Shown: one piece after another, positions 8,098-16,650 of the stretch
Layout: each line of letters opens with the position of its first letter
Numbering within the stretch: the first letter of the stretch is position 1
From: Bacillota bacterium
Lineage (GTDB): Bacteria; Bacillota; Clostridia; Acetivibrionales; DSM-1351
Length of the DNA stretch: 64,000 nucleotides
Assembly: GCA_023415305.1 (NCBI GenBank)
Contig: JAEZKZ010000036.1
Location: forward strand, 1 to 64,000
Direction: 5' to 3'
Position numbers and translations under genes: made by a program
Notes under the pieces: generated by a model
What the model saw: the letters and a program-made list of their open reading frames with translations, nothing else
Databases searched by the model: none
Told to the model about the DNA's origin: nothing

Positions 8098-9735
8098 TTA
8101 TTTTATTTCATTTTGAGCAGCTACCAGACTGGACGCTCCGAACTTTTCCCTGAGCCTTGGCTTTTCTATCTTTCCTGTAGGGTTCCTTGGTACGGTATCA
8201 AATATTACCTTCTTTGGACGTTTATAACGCGGCAATGAAGCACAGAAGGCTTCGATTTCAAGTTCAGTACAGGTACATTCAGGCTTGAGTTCTATAATAG
8301 CTGCTGCAATCTCTCCCTGACGTTTGTCGGGCAGGCCTATTACAGCAACATCCTTGATGGACTTGTGCGCTCTCAGGAAGTCTTCTATTTGAACTGGATA
8401 TATGTTTTCTCCCCCGCTTATTATGACATCCTTTTTTCTGTCTACAAGGTATATAAAACCGTCCTCATCCATTCTTGCCATATCTCCCGTAAACAGCCAC
8501 CCGTTTTTAAGTACGGCATCTGTTGCTTCAGGATCGTTAAAGTAGCATTTCATAACTCCAGGGCCCTTTACAGCCAATTCACCCACCTGACCCTGAGATA
8601 CCTCAATACCGTTTTCATCAGTTATCTTTACTTCCCAATCGTGACCGGGTATACCTATGGCTCCAACCTTATGTATGTTCTCAACTCCCAAATGAACACA
8701 GCCTGGGCCAATTGATTCACTTAATCCATAGTTGGTGTCATACTGGTGGTGAGGAAAATACTTTTTCCAGCGGCGGATTAAACTTGGAGGAACAGGCTGA
8801 GCGCCTATATGCATCAATCTCCATTGTGATAGCTCATAATCCTCAAGCCTTACGTCTCCTCTGTCTATAGCATCAAGAATATCCTGCGCCCATGGCACAA
8901 GCAGCCAAACTATTGTAATTTTCTCCTCTGATACTGTTTTCAATATCCAATCAGGTTTAATGCCTCGCAGAATTACTGCCTTGCTGCCAGCCAGGAAGCT
9001 CCCGAACCAATGCATTTTTGCTCCGGTATGATACAGCGGAGGAATACACAAAAAATTGTCCTCCCGGGTTTGCCCATGATGATAGTACTCAGTATAGCAG
9101 GCAGACATCAAGCTCTTATGTGTATGTAATATTGCTTTTGGAAAACCCGTGGTTCCCGAAGAAAAATAAATAGCCGCGTCTTCTTCATCGGAAATCTCGA
9201 TATCCGGAGCTTCCGAGGAGCAGTTGGCAGTCAGACGGTCATAGTTTTCGGCAAAGGTAGGCCTGTTTTCACCGGCAAAGAACAAAATTTTCACCTGCGG
9301 AATCTGTTCATATATAGCTTCTATTCTTCCAATAAATTCAGGTCCGAAAACCAGTGCTGTGGTTTCAGATAATTCAAGACAATATTTAATTTCTTCTGCT
9401 GTGTACCGGAAGTTCATTGGGACTGCGAGGGCGCCGGCTTTAAGGATTCCAAAATAAATGGGCAGCCACTCAAGACAGTTCATCATAAGAATAGCTACTT
9501 TATCACCCTTTTTTACTCCTCTTTTCAAAAGGAGATTGGCCATTCTGTTGGCCTTTTCATTAAAGACGCGCCAGGTCATGTCTCGGCGGTATTCACCAGC
9601 CGGATTGTTTTCTATTAGCTCATATTCCTTCCAAATGATGTTGTGGCTGTCCTGTAGATCCAGATTAATTTCTGTGAGACAAGTTTCTGATCCGTATAGT
9701 TCGGCGTTTTTTGACAAGATTTCAGTAATAGGCAT
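8098..9735 (-). CDS. AMP-binding acyl-CoA synthetase
   Basis: A 545-residue class I adenylate-forming enzyme, likely a fatty-acid or carboxylic-acid CoA ligase acting in the cytosol. Motifs in order: the phosphate loop SSGTTGFPKA (about residue 190), YGLSES (about 340), the A8 hinge DRKKDVIISGGENIYP (about 430) and the catalytic lysine in PRNPTGKIEKP near the C-terminus. The ATG at 9735 has GGGAGG 8 bases ahead, so it is favoured over the in-frame start at 9759. It stands alone, divergent from the BMP transporter gene. The acyl substrate cannot be deduced. Confidence 0.92.
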   Translation of the reverse strand: MPITEILSKNAELYGSETCLTEINLDLQDSHNIIWKEYELIENNPAGEYRRDMTWRVFNEKANRMANLLLKRGVKKGDKVAILMMNCLEWLPIYFGILKAGALAVPMNFRYTAEEIKYCLELSETTALVFGPEFIGRIEAIYEQIPQVKILFFAGENRPTFAENYDRLTANCSSEAPDIEISDEEDAAIYFSSGTTGFPKAILHTHKSLMSACYTEYYHHGQTREDNFLCIPPLYHTGAKMHWFGSFLAGSKAVILRGIKPDWILKTVSEEKITIVWLLVPWAQDILDAIDRGDVRLEDYELSQWRLMHIGAQPVPPSLIRRWKKYFPHHQYDTNYGLSESIGPGCVHLGVENIHKVGAIGIPGHDWEVKITDENGIEVSQGQVGELAVKGPGVMKCYFNDPEATDAVLKNGWLFTGDMARMDEDGFIYLVDRKKDVIISGGENIYPVQIEDFLRAHKSIKDVAVIGLPDKRQGEIAAAIIELKPECTCTELEIEAFCASLPRYKRPKKVIFDTVPRNPTGKIEKPRLREKFGASSLVAAQNEIK

Positions 9736-10025
9736 TAACCTTTCCTCCCGTTCTACCATAAAACAATTTTATACGATACAACTCTATATCATATTACATA
9801 ATATTATAAATATATATTTAATGGTAATCAACACACAAAGAAAAAGTTCTCCCAAAGTATCCCGGATATTTCCCATCCTTGTTCAATGGTTAACAATGCT
9901 CTTTATTTACCTTAATAATATCTCAATATAAAACCTTGATTAACACATACTATTACAGATATTTTATAGATTAAATAAATTATTCGATTATATGCAGAAG
10001 TAATTTTAACGTATAATAGTTTATT

Positions 10026-10048
10026 ATTTTAGCAAGTAATGCTAAAAT
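10026..10048 (+). promoter_or_regulatory. 5'-leader hairpin before the BMP gene
   Basis: ATTTTAGCA and TGCTAAAAT form a perfect 9-base stem around a 5-base loop. It lies 13 bases after a TATAAT box (about 10014-10019), so it would be close to the 5' end of the BMP-protein mRNA, where such stems often protect transcripts. The rest of the 329-base gap from 9760 to 10088 is AT-rich with no gene that I can see. Confidence 0.45.
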
Positions 10049-10088
10049 ATATATGGAAAAATAAAATTATATAGGGAGGCACTTTTTA

Positions 10089-11240
10089 ATGAAGAGGATT
10101 TTAGCAATAAGCTTGGCTCTTATTATGGTTTGCGCAATGCTTGCAGGTTGTGGTGCAGGCGCAGGCTCAAAAAGCAGTGATGGTTTTGAAATTGCATTGA
10201 TTACCGATAAGGGTAATATCGATGACAAATCCTTCAATCAGGGTTCCTGGGAAGGTGTAGTTAAGTTTGCTGAAGAAAATAAAATCACCCACAAGTATTA
10301 TAAGCCAGAGGAAGCCTCCGATGCCGGCTATCTCGCAGCTATTGACCTGGCTGTAACAGGCGGAGCAAAGGTTATTGTAACACCTGGCTACCTGTTCGAG
10401 GTACCAATATTCGAAGCTCAGACTAAATATCCTGAGGTTAAATTCATACTTCTCGATGGTGAGCCCCATACAGCTGATTACAAAACCTATAAAACTGAAA
10501 AGAACGTTGCCAATGTAAAATATGCGGAACAAGAGCCTGGTTATCTGGCAGGCTATGCTGCTGTTGCTGACGGTTATGCAAAGCTTGGTTTCATGGGCGG
10601 TATGGCTGTTCCTGCAGTTCAGGCGTATGGCTACGGTTACCTTCAGGGTGCAGAAGCTGCAGCTGCCAAATTAGGCCTTGCAGATGGCTCAATATCAGTT
10701 ACTTATCACTATACAGGTAACTTCGATGAAAATGATACTAATAAGGCAACCGCTAAAACTATGTATCAGGAAGGTACAGAAGTTATTTTTGCCTGCGGAG
10801 GTAAAGTTGGTTTAAGTGTTATGTCAGCTGCCAAAGAAGCAGGTAAAAAGGTTATAGGCGTCGACGTTGACCAAAGGTATGACAGTGATACAGTTATTAC
10901 TTCAGCCATGAAGGAACTTGGCGGTTCTGTTTACCAGGTACTTGAAGCTATCTACAAGAATAACAATTGGGATACTTTTGCCGGAACTACTACTCACTTT
11001 AGTGCTAAAAACGATGGTATAGGTCTTCCTACCTCTGTAATCGGAGATGAAAAGGCGGATGCTTTTGACAGATTTAAATCCTTTAAAAAAGCTGATTATG
11101 AACCAGTATATGCTTCACTTAAAGACGGTTCAATAAAACCAATCAATACAATCAAAGTTGCTGCTGAGACAGGATATGCAACAGCAGATGAGCTGACTTC
11201 ACAATTAAATCTTAAGAAGGTTAAAGTTACAACAAGATAA
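10089..11240 (+). CDS. BMP-family nucleoside-binding lipoprotein
   Basis: A 383-residue substrate-binding lipoprotein. The signal peptide ends in the lipobox LAGC (Cys about residue 21), so the mature protein is anchored to the outer face of the membrane. The mature part begins IALITDKGNIDDKSFNQGSWEG, the signature of the BmpA/PnrA/NupN family that binds purine nucleosides. GGGAGG lies 10 bases before the ATG. It is followed by an intrinsic terminator and then the ATPase and two permeases of the same importer, so partial read-through would give more binding protein than transporter, as is common in such operons. Substrate class is known for the family; the exact nucleoside is inferred. Confidence 0.94.
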   Translation: MKRILAISLALIMVCAMLAGCGAGAGSKSSDGFEIALITDKGNIDDKSFNQGSWEGVVKFAEENKITHKYYKPEEASDAGYLAAIDLAVTGGAKVIVTPGYLFEVPIFEAQTKYPEVKFILLDGEPHTADYKTYKTEKNVANVKYAEQEPGYLAGYAAVADGYAKLGFMGGMAVPAVQAYGYGYLQGAEAAAAKLGLADGSISVTYHYTGNFDENDTNKATAKTMYQEGTEVIFACGGKVGLSVMSAAKEAGKKVIGVDVDQRYDSDTVITSAMKELGGSVYQVLEAIYKNNNWDTFAGTTTHFSAKNDGIGLPTSVIGDEKADAFDRFKSFKKADYEPVYASLKDGSIKPINTIKVAAETGYATADELTSQLNLKKVKVTTR

Positions 11241-11280
11241 TATAAATAAGTTATGGGCTTATCTTATTTGAAATGCCCTT

Positions 11281-11312
11281 AAAGGGGAAGGAAGCACCTT
11301 CCCCTTTTATTT
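11281..11312 (+). terminator. Intrinsic terminator after the BMP lipoprotein gene
   Basis: AAAGGGGAAGG and CCTTCCCCTTT make an 11-base stem with an AAGCA loop followed by a T-rich tail. It separates the lipoprotein gene from the ATPase gene of the same transporter. Confidence 0.88.
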
Positions 11313-11441
11313 TATTGTTCTTATAGCCGGTAAATATTAATCTTTTTCGATAGTAAAAAACACGATATAATGTTTATAGCGGCTATTTATGTCAGCCGGA
11401 ATTAAACTACGTGCTCGGCACGCAGATGGGAGCTTAAACTT

Positions 11442-12986
11442 ATGGAAGAATATATTATTGAAATGCTAAATATAACAAAAGAGTTTCCGGGGATTATAGC
11501 AAATGATAATATTACCCTTCAACTGAAAAAGGGCGAAATACATGCCCTACTGGGAGAAAACGGTGCCGGAAAATCTACTCTTATGAGTATTCTTTTTGGT
11601 TTGTATCAGGCAGAAAAAGGCGAAATCAGAATGAACGGCAAGCCTGTAAAGATTAACAATCCCAACGATGCCAATGCCCTTGGGATAGGTATGGTTCACC
11701 AGCATTTCAAACTTGTTGAAATCTTCACTGTTCTGGAAAATATTATTCTAGGTGTTGAACCAAGTAAAATTGGCTTTCTGCAGAAAAAGGAAGCCAGAGA
11801 AAAAGTATTAAAATTAAGTGAAAAATACGGACTAAAAATCAACCCCGATGCGCTGATAGAAAAAATTTCTGTTGGCATGCAGCAACGGGTTGAAATTCTA
11901 AAAATGCTTTATCGCGAAAATGACATATTGATTTTCGATGAACCTACAGCAGTGCTTACTCCTCAAGAAATTGATGAACTCATGGAAATAATGAGGGGCT
12001 TTGCAAAAGAGGGAAAATCAATATTGTTTATAACTCATAAATTGAATGAAATTATGGCTGTTGCTGACCGTTGTACTGTACTGTGGAAAGGTAAATACAA
12101 AGGCACCGTATCCATCAAGGATACCACAAAGGAAGAGCTTTCAAGAATGATGGTCGGTCGTGACGTAACTTTCAAAGTGGAAAAAAATGACACAAGACCC
12201 GGAAAAGTTGTGCTCTCGGTCAGGAATGTCACTATACCCTCCAGGACACATAAAAATGACGCCGTCAAAAACGTGTCTTTCGATGTCAGGTCGGGAGAAA
12301 TAGTTTGTCTGGCAGGTATTGACGGAAATGGGCAGACAGAATTCGTAGCGGGTCTGACCGGTCTTGAGAAAATTGCCGGGGGAAGTATAAAACTTGGCAA
12401 TAAGGATATTACCAAGGAATCCATTCGTACCCGTTACAAGGAAGGAATGAGCCATATCCCTGAGGACAGGCACAAGCACGGACTCGTACTTGATTATACT
12501 CTTGAAGAAAACATGGTTTTGCAGCGTTACTGGGAACCCGCCTTTCAAAAAGGAGGCTTTATAAATAGCCAGGCTGTTCGATCCTATGCCGAAGAGCTGA
12601 TAGAACAATATGACGTCCGAAGCGGACAAGGCGCTGAGACAGTTGTACGCAGCATGTCGGGCGGAAATCAGCAGAAAGCTATTATCGCCCGCGAAATAGA
12701 CAAGCAGCATGAACTCCTTGTAGCAGTTCAGCCCACTCGTGGTCTTGATGTTGGAGCCATCGAGTATATCCATAAACAGCTGGTTGCCACCCGTGATGCC
12801 GGAAAAGGAGTGCTGCTGGTATCGCTAGAGCTTGATGAAGTAATGAATGTAAGTGATAGAATACTTGTAATGTTTGAGGGAGAACTGGTTGGAGAGCTGG
12901 ATCCGAAAAAAACAACTGTTCAGGAGCTCGGACTTTACATGTCAGGTGCAAAACGTAACACTGTAAAGGAGATTGACAATGAGTAA
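11442..12986 (+). CDS. Nucleoside ABC importer ATPase (double NBD)
   Basis: A 514-residue fused dimer of two ATP-binding domains. The first has Walker A GENGAGKST (about residue 38), a signature SVGMQQRVEIL and Walker B ILIFDEPTA. The second (from about 260) has a degenerate Walker A (GIDGNGQTE), signature SGGNQQKA and a Walker B-like LLVAVQPTRGLD. This pattern, with a degenerate second site, is typical of the NupO/YufO and sugar RbsA group. It works with the two permeases that follow and with the lipoprotein upstream. The 129-base leader holds a TATAAT box near 11375 and the short dyad CGTGCTCGGCACG. Confidence 0.94.
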   Translation: MEEYIIEMLNITKEFPGIIANDNITLQLKKGEIHALLGENGAGKSTLMSILFGLYQAEKGEIRMNGKPVKINNPNDANALGIGMVHQHFKLVEIFTVLENIILGVEPSKIGFLQKKEAREKVLKLSEKYGLKINPDALIEKISVGMQQRVEILKMLYRENDILIFDEPTAVLTPQEIDELMEIMRGFAKEGKSILFITHKLNEIMAVADRCTVLWKGKYKGTVSIKDTTKEELSRMMVGRDVTFKVEKNDTRPGKVVLSVRNVTIPSRTHKNDAVKNVSFDVRSGEIVCLAGIDGNGQTEFVAGLTGLEKIAGGSIKLGNKDITKESIRTRYKEGMSHIPEDRHKHGLVLDYTLEENMVLQRYWEPAFQKGGFINSQAVRSYAEELIEQYDVRSGQGAETVVRSMSGGNQQKAIIAREIDKQHELLVAVQPTRGLDVGAIEYIHKQLVATRDAGKGVLLVSLELDEVMNVSDRILVMFEGELVGELDPKKTTVQELGLYMSGAKRNTVKEIDNE

Positions 12987-14169
12987 CAATACAGTTTCTT
13001 CATCTCGTAAATTTGATTTTAAAAGGCTGACCGGCTTAAAGGGATTTTCAGCTTTTACAGCTGCACTGCTTGCAATATTTCTTGGCTTGATATTCGGGTT
13101 TATTGTAATGTTTATTGCAAGCCCAGAAAATTCCGCAGCCGGTTTTCAAATGGTACTCATTGGGGGTCTTAAGCGTGTCGGTGATGTTCTGTATTTTGCA
13201 ACTCCCATATTAATGACCGGTTTGGCTGTGGGCTTTGCCTTTAAAATGGGGTTGTTCAATATAGGTGCTTCCGGACAATACACAATGGGTATGTTTTTCG
13301 CTTTATACGTTGGCTTTATGTGGGACCTGCCGGATAGTATCCACTGGCTTGCCTGCGTTCTTGCAGGTATGGCAGGAGGTATGCTGTGGGGCTTTATACC
13401 CGGAATATTCAAGGCCCTGCTCAATGTCAATGAGGTTATTACCTCGATTATGTTCAACTATATAGGAATGTACTTGGTAGATATGCTTATTCAAGGTAAT
13501 TCGGTAATGTATATTCCATCAAAGACGAGAACAGCATACCTTCCTGATGCAGTACAGCTTCCTTCTCTTGGCATCAAGAATTCCAGCCTCAATGTATCTA
13601 TTATAATTGGGATTGTGGTAGCTATAATTCTCTATGTCATTTTGAATAAAACCACCTTCGGATACGAGCTTAAGGCTACAGGCCTTAACAAATACGCAGC
13701 TACCTATGCAGGTATGAACGGTAAGCGGAATATAATACTTACAATGGTGATTGCAGGTGGTATGGCAGGTCTTGGCGGTGCTTTCGCAATCCTGGCCCCC
13801 TCCACTATCTCGGGGAGCAGTATGACATATGAACCGATAAATGTTATCGCCGCCAACGGTTTTAATGGTATAGCAGTTGCACTTCTCGGAAACAGCAGTC
13901 CGATCGGTATTATTTTCTCGGCCTTGTTCGTTTCCCATATTCAGCGCGGCGGAACACTTGCAAGTTTATACGGCTTCAAGCCTGAAATAATCGATGTTGT
14001 AATTGCAGTCATAATTTACTTCTCAGCCTTTGCCATGTTAATGAATTCTACGGTGGTAAAAGTTCTTAAAAAACGTAAAAAAGACGGTAACCAGCAGAAT
14101 TCTTCCGGTATCGAAGATACTGCTGATTTGAACAAGTCTAAAGCGGTTATAGAAAAGGAGGAGGCGTAA
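12979..14169 (+). CDS. Nucleoside ABC importer permease (NupP-like)
   Basis: A 396-residue inner-membrane permease with about ten hydrophobic segments, of the branched-chain amino acid/ribose permease superfamily. It carries GLFNIGASGQYTMG and the conserved NVNEVITSIMFNYIG, typical of the YufP/NupP family. The ATG at 12979 lies behind AAGGAG and overlaps the end of the ATPase gene by 8 bases, showing translational coupling; a TTG two codons earlier is less likely. The C-terminus is a charged tail rich in Lys and Glu that probably stays in the cytoplasm. Confidence 0.93.
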   Translation: MSNNTVSSSRKFDFKRLTGLKGFSAFTAALLAIFLGLIFGFIVMFIASPENSAAGFQMVLIGGLKRVGDVLYFATPILMTGLAVGFAFKMGLFNIGASGQYTMGMFFALYVGFMWDLPDSIHWLACVLAGMAGGMLWGFIPGIFKALLNVNEVITSIMFNYIGMYLVDMLIQGNSVMYIPSKTRTAYLPDAVQLPSLGIKNSSLNVSIIIGIVVAIILYVILNKTTFGYELKATGLNKYAATYAGMNGKRNIILTMVIAGGMAGLGGAFAILAPSTISGSSMTYEPINVIAANGFNGIAVALLGNSSPIGIIFSALFVSHIQRGGTLASLYGFKPEIIDVVIAVIIYFSAFAMLMNSTVVKVLKKRKKDGNQQNSSGIEDTADLNKSKAVIEKEEA

Positions 14170-14172
14170 ATT

Positions 14173-15138
14173 ATGGACACTATATACTATTTAATTCAAA
14201 ATACGCTTCCGGTGGCCATTCCATTGCTTTTGGTGGCTCTGGGCGGTATGTTCAGCGAACGCAGCGGTGTAATCAATATTGCCCTTGAAGGTATAATGCT
14301 TTTCGGAGCTCTGTTCGGCTGCCTGTCTGTTTACCTTGTACAGGGCAGTTCTATTGATCCGCAGCTGATATTACTTTTCGGAATGCTTATTTCAGCTGTC
14401 GGAGGAATTATATATTCTTTGCTATTATCCTTCGCTGCAGTAACTATGAAGGCCGATCAGACCATTACAGGCACGGCACTCAATATGCTTGTACCGGCAG
14501 CAATGCTGCTTTTTGCAAAAATGTATTTTAACAGTGACGGGATAACCACAAATGTAGATTTCTATATAAAAGGGATTCCTGGTCTGAAAGATATACCTGT
14601 ACTTGGCAGATTGTTTTTCCAGAATACTTATATAACTGTTTATATAGGCTTACTGCTGCTGGTTATTGCAACTGTATTCTTTTATAAGACAAAGCTTGGC
14701 TTGCGTCTGCGTGCCTGTGGTGAGCATCCTCATGCAGCTGATTCTGTTGGTATAAATGTGTATGTAATGCGTTACGCAGGTGTTAGTATTTCGGGATTTT
14801 TAGGTGGTATCGGAGGCTTTTTCTATGCTGTAGGCGTAATGGACGGTAATGTTAATGGTCACACAGGAGTTGCAGGCTTCGGCTTCCTTGCACTGGCTGT
14901 AATGATATTCGGACAGTGGAAACCCATTAAGATTCTGTTTGCAGCACTTTTCTTTGCCTTTCTCCGCACTCTGGCCTACTCCATTTCGCTTATACCCTTC
15001 CTGGATGCGTTGAATCTAAACCAAACATTTTATAAGATGCTACCCTATATTGCAACAATGGTAGTTCTTGCATTTACCTCGAAGAAATCCAGGGCACCAA
15101 AGGCAGAAGGTATCCCTTATGACAAGGGACAGAGATAA
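14173..15138 (+). CDS. Nucleoside ABC importer permease (NupQ-like)
   Basis: A 321-residue partner permease. It has the family segment MFSERSGVINIALEGIMLFGA at the start and KTKLGLRLRACGEHPHAADSVG in the middle, the latter being the cytoplasmic coupling region that meets the ATPase. About nine membrane helices are visible. It begins 3 bases after the first permease stop, with GGAGG inside the end of that gene. It closes the operon; a strong hairpin follows at 15187-15228. Confidence 0.93.
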   Translation: MDTIYYLIQNTLPVAIPLLLVALGGMFSERSGVINIALEGIMLFGALFGCLSVYLVQGSSIDPQLILLFGMLISAVGGIIYSLLLSFAAVTMKADQTITGTALNMLVPAAMLLFAKMYFNSDGITTNVDFYIKGIPGLKDIPVLGRLFFQNTYITVYIGLLLLVIATVFFYKTKLGLRLRACGEHPHAADSVGINVYVMRYAGVSISGFLGGIGGFFYAVGVMDGNVNGHTGVAGFGFLALAVMIFGQWKPIKILFAALFFAFLRTLAYSISLIPFLDALNLNQTFYKMLPYIATMVVLAFTSKKSRAPKAEGIPYDKGQR

Positions 15139-15186
15139 CTATATCAAAAAATTTACTTCCAAAAGGTTTAGTAAAACCAATTATTA

Positions 15187-15228
15187 AGACCGGTCGAAAT
15201 CTCATCAAGATGAGGTTTTGACCGGTCT
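15187..15228. terminator. Terminator hairpin between convergent genes
   Basis: AGACCGGTC and GACCGGTCT close an extended hairpin whose inner part (AAATCTCATC against GATGAGGTTT) also pairs. It sits between the end of the nucleoside importer operon and the converging serine hydrolase gene, with T-rich sequence on the plus side, so it may stop both. Confidence 0.82.
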
Positions 15229-15287
15229 AATATATTTTTAAAGTATTGGAACTAATATTACACGATTTAAATTATTACCGTACCATT

Positions 15288-16451
15288 TTATGTACTAAGA
15301 ATAATATTCCTAAGCTTTCTGGTCAGAGACGTCGTCCCGGTATTTGTAAGCTGCATCATAAACAGAAAAGTTATATTTTCCTTCGGACAGTTACAGAAAT
15401 ATGCGCCCAGCCAACCATCCCAACCATATTCCCCTTTACTGCATAAACCTCCAGCCTTACTGCAGTCAGTCATAATCCTCATAAGATTTCCATAGGTGAA
15501 ACCGCTCAGCGTCGGCCACATGTCTCTTTGCTGCTCACAGGTTAACGAGCATGACGTCATATATTCAACAGTTTTTGGTTTTAATATCTGAACACCGTCC
15601 AACGATCCTTTGTTCATAAGCATACTGGCAAACCGTGCATAGTCATCTATAGTGGATACCAAACCCGCACCGCCGGATTCAAATGCCGGAATTCTGTCCA
15701 TGCTATTGATAATACCCAAATAATTTCCGAAATACGGCTGTAGTTCAGAATTGGGGCCAAGTTCATAAACTTTTGCAAGTCGGTATCTCTTTTCGGAAGG
15801 AACCCAAAAAGCAGTATCCTTCATATCCAGAGGTTTAAATATTTCCTTATCAAGAAACTTACTGAAACTCATGCCGCTTGCACTCTCAACAACTGCCCCC
15901 AATACGTCTGCCGAGGTTCCATACAGCCATGCTGTTCCTGGCTGAAAAGCAAGAGTACACTTACCCAGCTTGTTCATAGCTTCAATAGTTCCCATTGGGT
16001 TATCACCCAAAAGCCTGTCGTCTATTTCCCTAAATAGTGCCTCGGTTTCCTGTCCAGCCCTATCAATACCACCATATACAAGCCCGGAGGTCATTGAGAG
16101 CATATCTTTTAAATTTGCTTCTCTTTCGACGGGGACCAGCCCTTTTTCTCCTGCTACCATTTGATTTTTAAACCCCGGGAGAAACTTGCTGACAGGCTCA
16201 TAGAGGTCTATTACCCCTCTTTCCAATAATATCATTACGGCAGCAGCTGTAACGGGTTTTGTCATTGAATACATTCTGAAAATAGTATTTCTCCTGACAG
16301 GCAGATTTTTTTCAATGTCTGCAAAGCCATCCTCATGATAGAAAACTTCCTGTCCATCCTTTAATATCATTAAATTAGCACCTGCAAGTTCTCTATTCTC
16401 GATAGCAGCCTTTAAAACCTGTCTCAATTGATCTTCTCTCACTTTATCCAT
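15288..16451 (-). CDS. Beta-lactamase-like serine hydrolase
   Basis: A 387-residue protein of the class C beta-lactamase/esterase (PF00144) family. The active-site SxxK tetrad is SMTK in FRMYSMTKPVTAAAV (about residue 62). The tyrosine motif is YGTS in TAWLYGTSADVLG (about residue 160). No signal peptide is visible, so it is probably cytosolic, which argues for an esterase or peptidase rather than drug resistance. The ribosome site is weak, with GGAAAGGA about 14 bases before the ATG. It stands alone; substrate unknown. Confidence 0.88.
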   Translation of the reverse strand: MDKVREDQLRQVLKAAIENRELAGANLMILKDGQEVFYHEDGFADIEKNLPVRRNTIFRMYSMTKPVTAAAVMILLERGVIDLYEPVSKFLPGFKNQMVAGEKGLVPVEREANLKDMLSMTSGLVYGGIDRAGQETEALFREIDDRLLGDNPMGTIEAMNKLGKCTLAFQPGTAWLYGTSADVLGAVVESASGMSFSKFLDKEIFKPLDMKDTAFWVPSEKRYRLAKVYELGPNSELQPYFGNYLGIINSMDRIPAFESGGAGLVSTIDDYARFASMLMNKGSLDGVQILKPKTVEYMTSCSLTCEQQRDMWPTLSGFTYGNLMRIMTDCSKAGGLCSKGEYGWDGWLGAYFCNCPKENITFLFMMQLTNTGTTSLTRKLRNIILST

Positions 16452-16650
16452 TTGATTGACATGATCCTTTCCAGTACTAGATTTTTCTATTACTCATATA
16501 TCAATCTTACTATAAAATAAAATGAAAGCAAGAGTTCTTATTTTGACTTTTTATGCAATAATTTTACTTAACCAAACCCATATATTTATAAAGAAGAAAG
16601 TTGCTGCCGATTATTTTTGTCGTTGTCATTTATACTTTGCCAATAGTAAT

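Noticed and set aside
12141..12773. Long minus-strand frame of 210 codons
   Set aside because: It is antisense to the nucleoside importer ATPase, whose motifs are intact.
15288..16451. Beta-lactamase resistance gene
   Set aside because: SxxK is present but there is no signal peptide and the family is dominated by esterases and peptidases.
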